NCBI GenBank assembly: GCA_021442965.1
Contig: JABUUX010000022.1
Coordinates: forward strand, 1-8,243
Origin: Treponema sp.
Lineage (GTDB): Bacteria > Spirochaetota > Spirochaetia > Treponematales > Treponemataceae
Length of the DNA stretch: 8,243 nt
Direction: 5' to 3'
In this document: positions 1 to 8,243 of the stretch, in pieces
Layout of the letters: the number at the start of each line of letters is the position of its first letter
Position numbering within the stretch: the first letter of the stretch is position 1
The notes under the pieces: generated by a model
What the model was told of the DNA's origin: nothing
Databases searched by the model: none
The model's input: only the letters and a program-made list of their open reading frames with translations
Position numbers and translations under genes: made by a program

Positions 1-2
1 AA

Positions 3-134
3 GACTATTTTAAAGAAAGTAAAATTTTTGTTTCAAAGGAAAAGGATGTTATCTTAAGTGAAATTGCTACAGCGCCAGAAAGATCAGATTTATATAACAC
101 AGAATGGTATTACCTTAAAGCTATGGAATTATAA
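3..134 (+). CDS. C-terminal end of an unrecognised protein, cut by the left window edge
   Basis: An open frame enters from the left edge and ends at TAA (132..134), giving 43 visible residues, from DYFKESKIF to the end EWYYLKAMEL. The tail is charged and mixed (Lys, Glu, Asp, aromatic), with no membrane segment and no motif that I recognise. It is probably real because it stays open to the edge and stops just 23 bases before the convergent end of the EAL gene, which is typical of the tight gene packing here. The product cannot be named from this fragment. Part of a larger soluble enzyme or a repeat protein are both possible. Confidence 0.6.
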   Translation, partial: DYFKESKIFVSKEKDVILSEIATAPERSDLYNTEWYYLKAMEL

Positions 135-157
135 AATAATCCCCTACTTCTAAAACA

Positions 158-2416
158 TCAATATTTAACATTTTGCAGTTGCAGAATTTTCTCGAACTCT
201 TCTGCTGGTACAGGACGTGAAAAATAAAAACCTTGAATATCATTACATTCAGTTGATTTTAAAAATTCATACTGATTTTCATTTTCCACACCTTCAGCAG
301 TAATGTAATATCCAAGTTTTTGTGACATTTCAATTATACTTGAAAGCAATCGTCTGCCAAAATCTTCTTCAATTCCATCAACAAGACTTTTATCCATTTT
401 TAAAGTATCAAAACATTGTAAATTTAACGTTGAAAGTGCAGTAAAGCCCGTACCAAAATCATCCATAAGGATTTTTATTCCATGATTACGAAACTTATTT
501 AATAGTTCGGAAATATTAGCTCCAGATGAAACCATAGTCTCAGTAACTTCAATCTGAATATCACTCATATTAAGTCCTGCTTTTTTTATTTTAGCACAGT
601 ATCTTTCTACAATTTCTGATCGAAATAACGATGCTTTACTAAGATTAACACTAACAGGAACAAGTGGTAATCCCTGTTTTTTCCACTTAGACTGATATTC
701 ACAAACTCGATTAAATACATATTCATCAAGTCTGTTTATACGTCCGTTATTTTCAAGTATAGGAATAAATTTATCTGGGGAAAGCATCTCTTTACCACGG
801 AAATTCCATCTTACCAAAGCTTCACAACCTGTAAGTTCTTTGTTTATTGTACTGAACTTAGGCTGAAAATAAATTATAAATTCATCAAATAATAATGCAT
901 CTTTAAAATGTTCTTCCTTTTCTTGAATTTCAAGTTGATTTTTTTGTTCAGCATCATCATAAAAGGCATAAAAAGCTTTTTTTTCAACAGCATCTTGAAG
1001 TGCAAGTTCAGCTTTTCTGTAAGCATATTCCAGAAGTTCTTTTCGTGTAAATTGATATACACCAAATACAGGCTTTATCCATGCTAAGTGAAGTTTTGCA
1101 GCTTCATCCTGAATCTCCCGATCCAAGTCTAAAAGACGACCTTTTAATTCCATTTCATCTTTAGCACCATAATACATAATAAAAGAATCACTCTTGTTAT
1201 GACAGAAAAAATCATCATTTGTTTCACTTTCAGAAAGAATTTCCCAAATTTTTTTTATGATATCTTCAGATTTACTTTTGCCTATTGCCAAAGAAATATG
1301 TATAAAATTATTTATATTCATAACAACAACAAATCCGGAAACTACATCATTTCTATTTAACACAAGAGTCATGTAATTTAAGTTTGGACCACCAGTCATT
1401 AAAGAAGTAAATGCGTATGAATATGATAATTTTCTTCGCTTAATTGAAATTTGTCTTAATGCAAGAACTGCAAAAATTCCAAAAACAAAAACAATAATAA
1501 TCATCCTTACAAGGTTTCGTCTTGTAGTTGCAAATCTATCTTGTATGAAAACATCCGGAACCATTGATAGAACCCACCATTCGGCATTATTTTCCATAAC
1601 CTTTACAGAAGTTACATGAAAATAATATTCAACACCATTTAAATATATAGTACTGAACTTATTATCGCCTTTATCATAATCTTTAAATTTACTGTCTAAA
1701 AAATCTTTTCTAGGAGAAAAATCCTTCATTACAGCAGACTCTTTCCACAATAAATCAAACATATTTTTATTTGTTGCAGCAATATTTTCATCAGAGCTAA
1801 TTACAACAGTTCCTGCTTCATTTAAAATGAATGTATTTCCCATCCCGTTAAAAAATTTTATAGCAAGTTCCTGGCTTAATGATTCAGTTGTATAAGTAAT
1901 TCCAGCAATTCCATTAATCTGATTTTCTTTATCATATATTGGCATTGTCATAATAGTAAGAGGTTCACCTGAATCATCCATGGCATCAGAATCAACAAGA
2001 CTTATGCAAAAATCCCCTTTCATACTTCTAATAAAAAAATCTCTGTGACTTAAATCAGTTATATTACCTGAAGTAGCATAAGTCATCCCTTTTTCATCAC
2101 AAAAACCAATACGCTTTAAGTGAAAAGCATCTGCAACAGGTTCGAACATATATAGATTTTCTTTTCTATTTTCAGGTTCAATGTTAAACCTCATTGCAAC
2201 ACTTTTTAAAAGATTGAATCTAATTTGAATCTGCTCTTTTAATGCATCTGCATTCTGTTCAGATACATCAGCAAGATTCTGTTCCAATTGAACAACATAA
2301 TTTTGTTTGATTAAAATAGCACATCTAAATACTGCTGCAAAAACTGTTACAACACATAAAAAAGCAATGAGAACAAAAAGGGTTATTTTTCTTCTTCGTA
2401 CAATAGTCTTTTTCAC
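158..2416 (-). CDS. Membrane-bound Cache sensor with degenerate GGDEF and intact EAL domain; predicted c-di-GMP phosphodiesterase
   Basis: This 752-residue protein is predicted to hydrolyse cyclic di-GMP to pGpG in the cytoplasm in response to an extracellular ligand. In order, it shows a short basic N-terminus, membrane segment 1 (about 11-35), a periplasmic/extracellular dCache-like region (about 38-290, with the RDFF motif at 125-128 and a later PIYD..N.I.GI stretch), membrane segment 2 (about 302-322), a GGDEF-fold domain (about 330-485) and an EAL domain (about 503-745). The GGDEF signature reads KSDSF (408-412), so cyclase activity is not expected. The EAL domain keeps EALVRW (E532), N591, E623 and E626 in EVTE, the DDFGTG pair D652/D653, K673, AEGVEN (E708) and Q728, which are the metal-binding and catalytic positions known for active EAL phosphodiesterases. 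The start is GTG at 2414..2416, supported by the MKKTIVRRRK-type amino end and a ribosome site upstream. The ligand is unknown. Family and domain order are firm; activity is inferred. Confidence 0.93.
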   Translation of the reverse strand: MKKTIVRRRKITLFVLIAFLCVVTVFAAVFRCAILIKQNYVVQLEQNLADVSEQNADALKEQIQIRFNLLKSVAMRFNIEPENRKENLYMFEPVADAFHLKRIGFCDEKGMTYATSGNITDLSHRDFFIRSMKGDFCISLVDSDAMDDSGEPLTIMTMPIYDKENQINGIAGITYTTESLSQELAIKFFNGMGNTFILNEAGTVVISSDENIAATNKNMFDLLWKESAVMKDFSPRKDFLDSKFKDYDKGDNKFSTIYLNGVEYYFHVTSVKVMENNAEWWVLSMVPDVFIQDRFATTRRNLVRMIIIVFVFGIFAVLALRQISIKRRKLSYSYAFTSLMTGGPNLNYMTLVLNRNDVVSGFVVVMNINNFIHISLAIGKSKSEDIIKKIWEILSESETNDDFFCHNKSDSFIMYYGAKDEMELKGRLLDLDREIQDEAAKLHLAWIKPVFGVYQFTRKELLEYAYRKAELALQDAVEKKAFYAFYDDAEQKNQLEIQEKEEHFKDALLFDEFIIYFQPKFSTINKELTGCEALVRWNFRGKEMLSPDKFIPILENNGRINRLDEYVFNRVCEYQSKWKKQGLPLVPVSVNLSKASLFRSEIVERYCAKIKKAGLNMSDIQIEVTETMVSSGANISELLNKFRNHGIKILMDDFGTGFTALSTLNLQCFDTLKMDKSLVDGIEEDFGRRLLSSIIEMSQKLGYYITAEGVENENQYEFLKSTECNDIQGFYFSRPVPAEEFEKILQLQNVKY

Positions 2417-2427
2417 TTTTTAAATAT

Positions 2428-2438
2428 CCCCTTCTCCC
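2428..2438 (-). promoter_or_regulatory. Ribosome-binding site for the GTG start of the EAL gene
   Basis: Read on the minus strand, this is GGGAG followed by AAGGGG. The AAGGGG lies 11 bases before the GTG codon. No ATG offers a better start near the predicted first membrane helix, so this purine-rich block supports the GTG. The spacing is somewhat long, so initiation may be moderate. Confidence 0.55.
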
Positions 2439-2444
2439 TTTTTT

Positions 2445-2474
2445 ATTTTACACTAGAATTTCTAAAATCTCCAA
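2445..2474 (-). promoter_or_regulatory. Candidate sigma70-type promoter for the EAL gene
   Basis: On the minus strand a TTGGAG box (2469..2474) is separated by 18 bases from TAAAAT (2445..2450). Transcription would start near 2438, giving a leader of only about 20 bases. The -35 box matches TTGACA at four of six positions and the -10 box matches TATAAT at five of six. In DNA this AT-rich, chance -10 matches are common, so this is a candidate only. Confidence 0.4.
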
Positions 2475-2477
2475 CAG

Positions 2478-2505
2478 TTTTAAATCATATTCATTAAAAT
2501 ATAAT
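2478..2505 (+). promoter_or_regulatory. Candidate promoter for the YhdT-like/symporter pair
   Basis: A perfect TATAAT (2500..2505) lies 64 bases before the ATG of the small membrane protein. The best -35 at the right distance is only TTTTAA (2478..2483, 16-base spacer), so the support rests mainly on the -10 box. The leader would be nearly 60 bases long. The rest of the 153-bp divergent gap (2417..2569) is AT-rich and shows no clear operator or riboswitch. Confidence 0.35.
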
Positions 2506-2569
2506 ATATTGTAGAAAAATGATTCTCGATATATAGTAAAAAAATCTTATTTACAAGGAAAACAAAAAT

Positions 2570-2884
2570 ATGAATAACAAAATCGATTCTAACTCCAGAA
2601 ATTACTCTTTCAAGGAAATTGAAAATGATCCTAGAATTGTTCGAACAACAAAAGAAATGTTCATCACAATGGGAGTCTATGTTGTTTATGGAGCATTAAT
2701 GATTATTAATCTTTTTACACTTGGCCGTCACTCAACAGATTTTCCAAAAGTATTTGGATTTCCTCTTTGGATTTTTGTTCTTATCTGCCTTCTTATTTTG
2801 ATGGTTGTTACTGTAGAACTTATATGTACATTTGTTTACAAAGATATGCCACTTTTAGACAAAAATGAAAAGGAAGCACAATAA
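2570..2884 (+). CDS. YhdT-like (DUF997) small membrane protein, partner of the downstream symporter
   Basis: This 104-residue protein has two predicted membrane helices (about 31-50 and 67-90), a polar N-terminus and a charged C-terminus. Between and after the helices are the features I associate with YhdT/DUF997: a GFP.W element (63-67) just before helix 2 and a YKDMPLLD element (90-97) just after it. E. coli YhdT has a comparable FIYRDIPLED ending and likewise sits directly upstream of panF. The protein is about 20 residues longer at the N-terminus than E. coli YhdT. An AAGGA (2555..2559) ten bases before the ATG supports this start. Its stop overlaps the symporter start by one base, so the two are probably translated together. 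A role as a small accessory subunit of the transporter is inferred from this pairing; I know of no biochemical function for the family. Confidence 0.82.
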   Translation: MNNKIDSNSRNYSFKEIENDPRIVRTTKEMFITMGVYVVYGALMIINLFTLGRHSTDFPKVFGFPLWIFVLICLLILMVVTVELICTFVYKDMPLLDKNEKEAQ

Positions 2885-4425
2885 TGAATTTTTCAAATTT
2901 AATTTCATCCTCTGACAGAATAATTATTCTCATTGTTTTTGGTGCATATACACTTCTTCTTTTATTTTATGGAATCTGGTGCCGCCGTGCAATGAAAAAC
3001 GGCAAAGGAGATTATCTTTCAAAATTTTATACTGCAGGTCGGTCAACAGGGCCTCTTATGACTGCTATGATGGTCAGTGCCGGTGTTGCCGGTGCTGGTG
3101 TATTTATGGGAGTACCTGGTTTTACATATCGGTTTGGTGCTATTTGGATGGTTTGCTGTTTCTGGTCAATGACTTCAAATTTTATGGTTTTAGGTCTACT
3201 TGGAAAACGTATGGGAATTGTTGCAAGAAGAACTGGAGCAAAAACTTTTACGGAACTTTTCAAATATCGATATAACAATTCAAAAATTTTTAGTATTTTA
3301 TCTTCCCTTGTTATTCTTTTCTTTTTAGGTGCATTTGCTGTATCAACAATTACAGGTGGCGGTAGAATTTTCCAATTACTAACAGGACAAGATTACAGGA
3401 TTGGTCTTGCAATTTTTACAATTCTTGTAATAATTGCCGCTTTGACCGGAGGAATTAAGGGCGTTGCTACAGCTATGATTATTCAGGGGATTGTTATGAC
3501 TGTTACAGTGCTGATTCTTTTTGTAATGGGTGTTAGAAGCACTGGTCTAAGTTATACAGGAACAATCTCTGCTCTTCTTGAATCTGATCCTCAATGGTTT
3601 ACTCCAGATTCTGTTCCTAATGCACTTGGTACAGTTTTTAGTTTTGCAATTCTTTGGGGACTTACCACATTTACAATGCCTCATGTTACAATGAGTGCCC
3701 TAACTTATAAAGATACAAAAACATTACACAGTTCAATTAAAATTGGAACTATTGTTTTTGCTGTTTGGATGCTTTGCTTAAACGGACTTTGTTTTGTAAT
3801 AAAATATAAATTTAACGGGCAGTTCGGTCTGACTCCAGAACAAATAAAAGAAGGTCTTCCTACCCCAGATTTAGGAATCCCACTTCTTGCTGTTACAACA
3901 ATGCCTTCATGGGCCGCAGGTCTTGTTCTTGCAGGAGTTTGTGCTGCAGTTCAATCTTCTGTTGGTGGTATGGTTGTTAATCTTGCGGGGACTGTAATTG
4001 AAGATATTTACAAAAATCTATTTAATCCAAAAGTTTCTGAAAAACAAATAAAAATATTTAACATTATAGTAACTATAGCTGTATCGGTAATAATCTTTGT
4101 ATTTGCATGTAATCCTCCACCATTTTTAGCCTCGCTTATTACATATGCAACAGGAGGAATGACAGTAGCTTTTTTCCATACAATACTTCTGGGACTTTTT
4201 TGGAAACGTGCAAATGAATTCGGAGCCATTACGGGAATTACAAGCGGAATAAGTCTTTATATTATTCTTGACAAAGTTCCTCAGTTACAATTCCTTTCGT
4301 GTGGAATGAACCCTGTTGTAATGGCCACCGCAATTTCTACTGTTCTTATGATAATTGTAAGTTGTCTGACACCAAAAACGCCATACGGAATTATTAAAAC
4401 CTGGTTTGGAAAAATGGAAAATTAA
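2884..4425 (+). CDS. panF: PanF-like sodium:solute symporter (SSS family), probable Na+/pantothenate-type uptake
   Basis: A 513-residue polytopic inner-membrane protein, close to the usual length of SSS transporters, with about 13 hydrophobic segments of the LeuT-like fold. PanF-like landmarks include LGKRMGIVARR (106-116), QWFTP (237-241), MPHVTMSALTYKDTK (265-279) and FWKRANEFGAITG (439-451), each with a clear counterpart in E. coli PanF. The SAGVAGAG stretch (65-72) in helix 2 and the S358/S359 pair in helix 9 (core helix 8) are where SSS proteins bind the coupling Na+. The start overlaps the upstream stop as TAATG, with AGGA (2871..2874) nine bases before it. Family membership is firm. 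Pantothenate as substrate is inferred from overall resemblance and the YhdT partner; another carboxylate is possible. The gene symbol is therefore tentative. Confidence 0.87.
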   Translation: MNFSNLISSSDRIIILIVFGAYTLLLLFYGIWCRRAMKNGKGDYLSKFYTAGRSTGPLMTAMMVSAGVAGAGVFMGVPGFTYRFGAIWMVCCFWSMTSNFMVLGLLGKRMGIVARRTGAKTFTELFKYRYNNSKIFSILSSLVILFFLGAFAVSTITGGGRIFQLLTGQDYRIGLAIFTILVIIAALTGGIKGVATAMIIQGIVMTVTVLILFVMGVRSTGLSYTGTISALLESDPQWFTPDSVPNALGTVFSFAILWGLTTFTMPHVTMSALTYKDTKTLHSSIKIGTIVFAVWMLCLNGLCFVIKYKFNGQFGLTPEQIKEGLPTPDLGIPLLAVTTMPSWAAGLVLAGVCAAVQSSVGGMVVNLAGTVIEDIYKNLFNPKVSEKQIKIFNIIVTIAVSVIIFVFACNPPPFLASLITYATGGMTVAFFHTILLGLFWKRANEFGAITGITSGISLYIILDKVPQLQFLSCGMNPVVMATAISTVLMIIVSCLTPKTPYGIIKTWFGKMEN

Positions 4426-4427
4426 AT

Positions 4428-5207
4428 TTATCTTTCATCTTTCAAATCACATTGTCCACCGTAGCTTTCTGCCATCTTTTGCCAATGTGCCATTCTGGCA
4501 GAAAGTTCATTTCGGCTTTCTTCATCATCTCTAAACGCAATTAGAGTCCAGTCCATTTCAGAAAGAGCTTTTTCAAATTCCGGTATTTTTTGAAACGGAA
4601 CACTAATCATTCTTAATCCTTCAGGGTAAAGTTTTCTACGTTTTAAACCATGATAAAAACCTGTTGTAATATGATTTACTTTTCCAGTGATAACAGGATA
4701 TGCATACATCCATGAACAGCTTAATACGGGTGAACTTTTGCTTTCCCATAAATCCCCGGAAATCCAACTGGTAGCTCGCATAATAATATCTGCTTGAGGT
4801 AAAGAAGCAACAAAAACAATTAGATCAGGATCAAAATCACATAAAGATATTGGTGAAAATTCTACATAATTTACTGTGTGAGGCTCAATAATTGGAAGAT
4901 TTTGATAAAGATTTCTGCAAGCAGCCGGGCTTGAATAACATCCAAAATCATATCCTGCCTGACCTGATGCTGTAACAGGAGGTTTGTCTATCATTCCCAT
5001 TGCCAGTTTTCCATAACATTCATCATCATCTTTAGATATCCAAAATTTTTTTCCGCTTTTTTGGGCATAATTGACATAAGTACAAAAGGCTGATTTTTTA
5101 CCGTCAAATTTAGCACAATCAGGTTTTTCAAAACACATTTTAATTGCAACAGCACAAAATTCTAAATTAAGTTTTTCAATCTGTTTTTTTAAATTCTCAC
5201 TTATCAT
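4428..5207 (-). CDS. DUF169 family protein of unknown function
   Basis: A 259-residue soluble protein with no signal peptide or membrane helix. I assign it to DUF169 (COG2043-like) from its length and cysteine-centred landmarks: FCTYVNYAQKSGK (41-53, C42), a D.CYGKLAMG element (62-71, C64), a central LIVFVASLPQADIIMRA strand-helix (129-145) and a SCSWMYAYPV.TGK.N element (163-178, C164) with a later GLR (197-199). It has ten cysteines in all (also 18, 25, 31, 90, 97, 123 and 253), many for a cytoplasmic protein, which suggests metal or cofactor binding; that is inference. The ATG lies inside the end of the small Cys-tail gene (11-base overlap) and has GGAG six bases upstream, so it is the last gene of the deaminase operon. 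Its stop is two bases from the end of the convergent symporter gene. The reaction is unknown. Confidence 0.8.
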   Translation of the reverse strand: MISENLKKQIEKLNLEFCAVAIKMCFEKPDCAKFDGKKSAFCTYVNYAQKSGKKFWISKDDDECYGKLAMGMIDKPPVTASGQAGYDFGCYSSPAACRNLYQNLPIIEPHTVNYVEFSPISLCDFDPDLIVFVASLPQADIIMRATSWISGDLWESKSSPVLSCSWMYAYPVITGKVNHITTGFYHGLKRRKLYPEGLRMISVPFQKIPEFEKALSEMDWTLIAFRDDEESRNELSARMAHWQKMAESYGGQCDLKDER

Positions 5208-5388
5208 TTTTTACTCCGATATTTTTACAATTTTTAGAAAAAGGACAACTAAAACAATCTGAACAGTTTTTTTTATTTTTATGTTTAACTAAATTTAATA
5301 CAGACAAACAAATTAGTAATAAAACAACTAACAGAATAAGGATTGATAATCCCCAGTCTTTAAAGAACACTAAAAGTTTTATACCCAT
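5197..5388 (-). CDS. Small single-pass membrane protein with a four-cysteine cytoplasmic tail
   Basis: A 63-residue protein with one very hydrophobic helix (about 13-34), a Lys-rich stretch (35-41, KHKNKK) and a cysteine cluster C42-x2-C45-x2-C48-P-x4-C54. The positive-inside rule places the tail in the cytoplasm. The layout recalls the small Cys-rich membrane proteins found beside FeoB, but no iron-transport gene is present here, so that name is not applied. It is judged real because its ATG has AAGGA (5398..5402) nine bases upstream, it overlaps the deaminase gene by 10 bases and the DUF169 gene by 11, and it has a coherent membrane-plus-motif design. Binding of a metal or Fe-S cluster, or redox activity, by the four cysteines is plausible but not shown. 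Confidence 0.72.
   Translation of the reverse strand: MGIKLLVFFKDWGLSILILLVVLLLICLSVLNLVKHKNKKNCSDCFSCPFSKNCKNIGVKNDK
5208..5217 (-). promoter_or_regulatory. Ribosome-binding site of the DUF169 gene, inside the preceding gene
   Basis: On the minus strand GGAG (5214..5217) is followed by six bases and then the ATG at 5205..5207. It lies within the last codons of the small Cys-tail gene, which fixes the DUF169 start and indicates coupled translation. Confidence 0.65.
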
Positions 5389-5924
5389 TTAATAAGTTCC
5401 TTGTACTCCTGTGAATCTTTTTCGTAGGAATCAATTATATCCTGACTGTAAGTTTTTCCATTCGAAATATTTAAAGTTTCAACATCAGGAACAGCTGCAA
5501 GAAGACGAACAATTGCAAGGTCACTTTCAAAATTTGTCATACTTTTGGAAGCTCCGCTTAAATGAGAATGAAGACGAAGAGATTTATAAACAAATCTTTT
5601 TATTCCGGCCTGCAGACAATATTTTAGGCAATTATCACATGTAGCCATGTTATTATAAACAGTACATTCTGAAAGATCCTGATGAGCAAATAAAACAGCA
5701 TTCATTTCAGAATGAACAACAAACCTATATTTCATAGGTCTTTCACTTAATGTCAGTTTTGATTCATCCGCCCCCTGAACAAGTCCATTATATCCAACAG
5801 AAATAACTCGATGTTTTTTATCAGCAATTACACATCCGCATTGTGAAGAAGGATCCTTTGACTTTTTTGCAACCTCACTTGCAATGTTTAAAAAATATTC
5901 ATCCCAATCGGCCTGACTTCCCAT
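5379..5924 (-). CDS. Deoxycytidylate (dCMP) deaminase family protein
   Basis: A 181-residue cytoplasmic zinc deaminase of the cytidine/deoxycytidylate superfamily. The predicted reaction is dCMP + H2O to dUMP + NH3, supplying dUMP for thymidylate synthesis. The zinc site reads HSE (H71, catalytic E73) and C96-x2-C99; the usual forms are HAE and PCxxC, so here Ser replaces Ala and Thr95 replaces Pro. Upstream, SSQCGCVIAD (26-35) and VGYNGLVQGAD (43-53) match the substrate-facing N-terminal part of dCMP deaminases such as that of phage T4. The zinc ligands and catalytic Glu are present, so it should be active. About 80 residues follow the second Cys, within the size of the family. The start has a near-ideal GAGGAG seven bases away, and the gene leads a three-gene overlapping operon. 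A different cytosine nucleotide substrate is possible because of the altered motif. Confidence 0.85.
   Translation of the reverse strand: MGSQADWDEYFLNIASEVAKKSKDPSSQCGCVIADKKHRVISVGYNGLVQGADESKLTLSERPMKYRFVVHSEMNAVLFAHQDLSECTVYNNMATCDNCLKYCLQAGIKRFVYKSLRLHSHLSGASKSMTNFESDLAIVRLLAAVPDVETLNISNGKTYSQDIIDSYEKDSQEYKELIKWV
5389..5402 (-). promoter_or_regulatory. Ribosome-binding site of the small Cys-tail gene, inside the deaminase gene
   Basis: On the minus strand AAGGA (5398..5402) stands nine bases before the ATG at 5386..5388. The site lies in the last codons of the deaminase gene. It is the main evidence that this short frame is translated. Confidence 0.6.
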
Positions 5925-5937
5925 TTATTAACTCCTC
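5925..5937 (-). promoter_or_regulatory. Strong ribosome-binding site of the deaminase gene
   Basis: GAGGAG on the minus strand (5932..5937) with seven bases to the ATG at 5922..5924 is the best Shine-Dalgarno match in the window. It sets the deaminase start unambiguously. Confidence 0.75.
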
Positions 5938-5955
5938 ATGATTTTATTATTTATA

Positions 5956-5983
5956 ATTATAAACTATTTGAATAAATGCTCAA
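5956..5983 (-). promoter_or_regulatory. Promoter of the deaminase/Cys-tail/DUF169 operon
   Basis: On the minus strand TTGAGC (5978..5983) is followed by a 16-base spacer and a perfect TATAAT (5956..5961). The start point would be near 5949, about 25 bases before the ATG, leaving a short leader that contains the ribosome site. It is the best two-box promoter in the window and lies in the 80-bp gap after the lacZ stop, so the operon need not depend on lacZ transcription. Read-through from lacZ cannot be excluded because I see no terminator there. Confidence 0.55.
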
Positions 5984-6004
5984 TGTATCATAACAAAAAG
6001 TAAA

Positions 6005-8243
<2,239 letters not shown>

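Noticed and set aside
874..1065. Minus-strand 63-codon frame inside the EAL gene
   Set aside because: It is a shifted reading of the EAL coding sequence, rich in Lys, Leu and Met, with no support as a gene.
2487..2502. Small inverted repeat ATATT/AATAT in the divergent intergenic region, considered as an operator
   Set aside because: Only five A/T pairs around a six-base loop in AT-rich DNA; this is expected by chance.
2979..3278. Alternative open frames on both strands within the symporter gene
   Set aside because: They lie wholly inside a well-supported SSS gene, have no ribosome site that I can defend, and encode low-complexity sequence typical of frame shadows.
5411..5644. Plus-strand open frame of 77 codons opposite the deaminase gene
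   Set aside because: The deaminase is clearly identified by its zinc motif. The antisense frame has no recognisable domain and a Gln/Asn-rich composition expected from the complement.

Overview
The window is AT-rich (roughly a third G+C, judged by eye), densely coded and uses the standard bacterial code: TGG for Trp, with TGA and TAA both used as stops. Clear Shine-Dalgarno sequences (AAGGA, GGAG, GAGGAG) precede most genes. The gene types, base composition and style of the Cache-GGDEF-EAL protein fit a host-associated or anaerobic spirochaete such as Treponema. An AT-rich Firmicute cannot be excluded without a database search, so the taxonomic call is an inference.

Layout, left to right. 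(1) The last 43 codons of an unrecognised plus-strand gene run in from the left edge (3..134). (2) Converging on it is a 752-residue membrane protein (minus strand, 158..2416) with an extracellular Cache sensor, a degenerate GGDEF domain and an EAL domain with all catalytic residues. It is a predicted c-di-GMP phosphodiesterase and starts at GTG. (3) A 153-bp divergent intergenic region (2417..2569) carries a candidate promoter in each direction. (4) A plus-strand pair follows: a small YhdT-like (DUF997) membrane protein and a PanF-like sodium:solute symporter, joined by a one-base TAATG overlap. (5) Tail to tail with the symporter, two bases away, ends a minus-strand operon. In transcription order it encodes a dCMP-deaminase-type zinc enzyme, a 63-residue single-pass protein with a four-cysteine cytoplasmic tail, and a DUF169 protein. 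Each start codon lies inside the preceding gene. A good promoter (TTGAGC, 16 bp, TATAAT) and a strong GAGGAG ribosome-binding site precede the deaminase. (6) The right end is filled by the C-terminal three quarters of a LacZ-type (GH2) beta-galactosidase on the minus strand, which runs off the right edge.

Functionally the window combines second-messenger signalling, probable Na+-driven uptake of pantothenate or a similar carboxylate, lactose/galactoside hydrolysis, and the deaminase/Cys-tail/DUF169 operon. That operon is the least explained part and the best candidate for something undescribed. Everything else belongs to recognisable families. I see no mobile element, CRISPR array, tRNA, rRNA or convincing intrinsic terminator. 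No gene-free stretch exceeds 300 bases; the longest is 153 bp.
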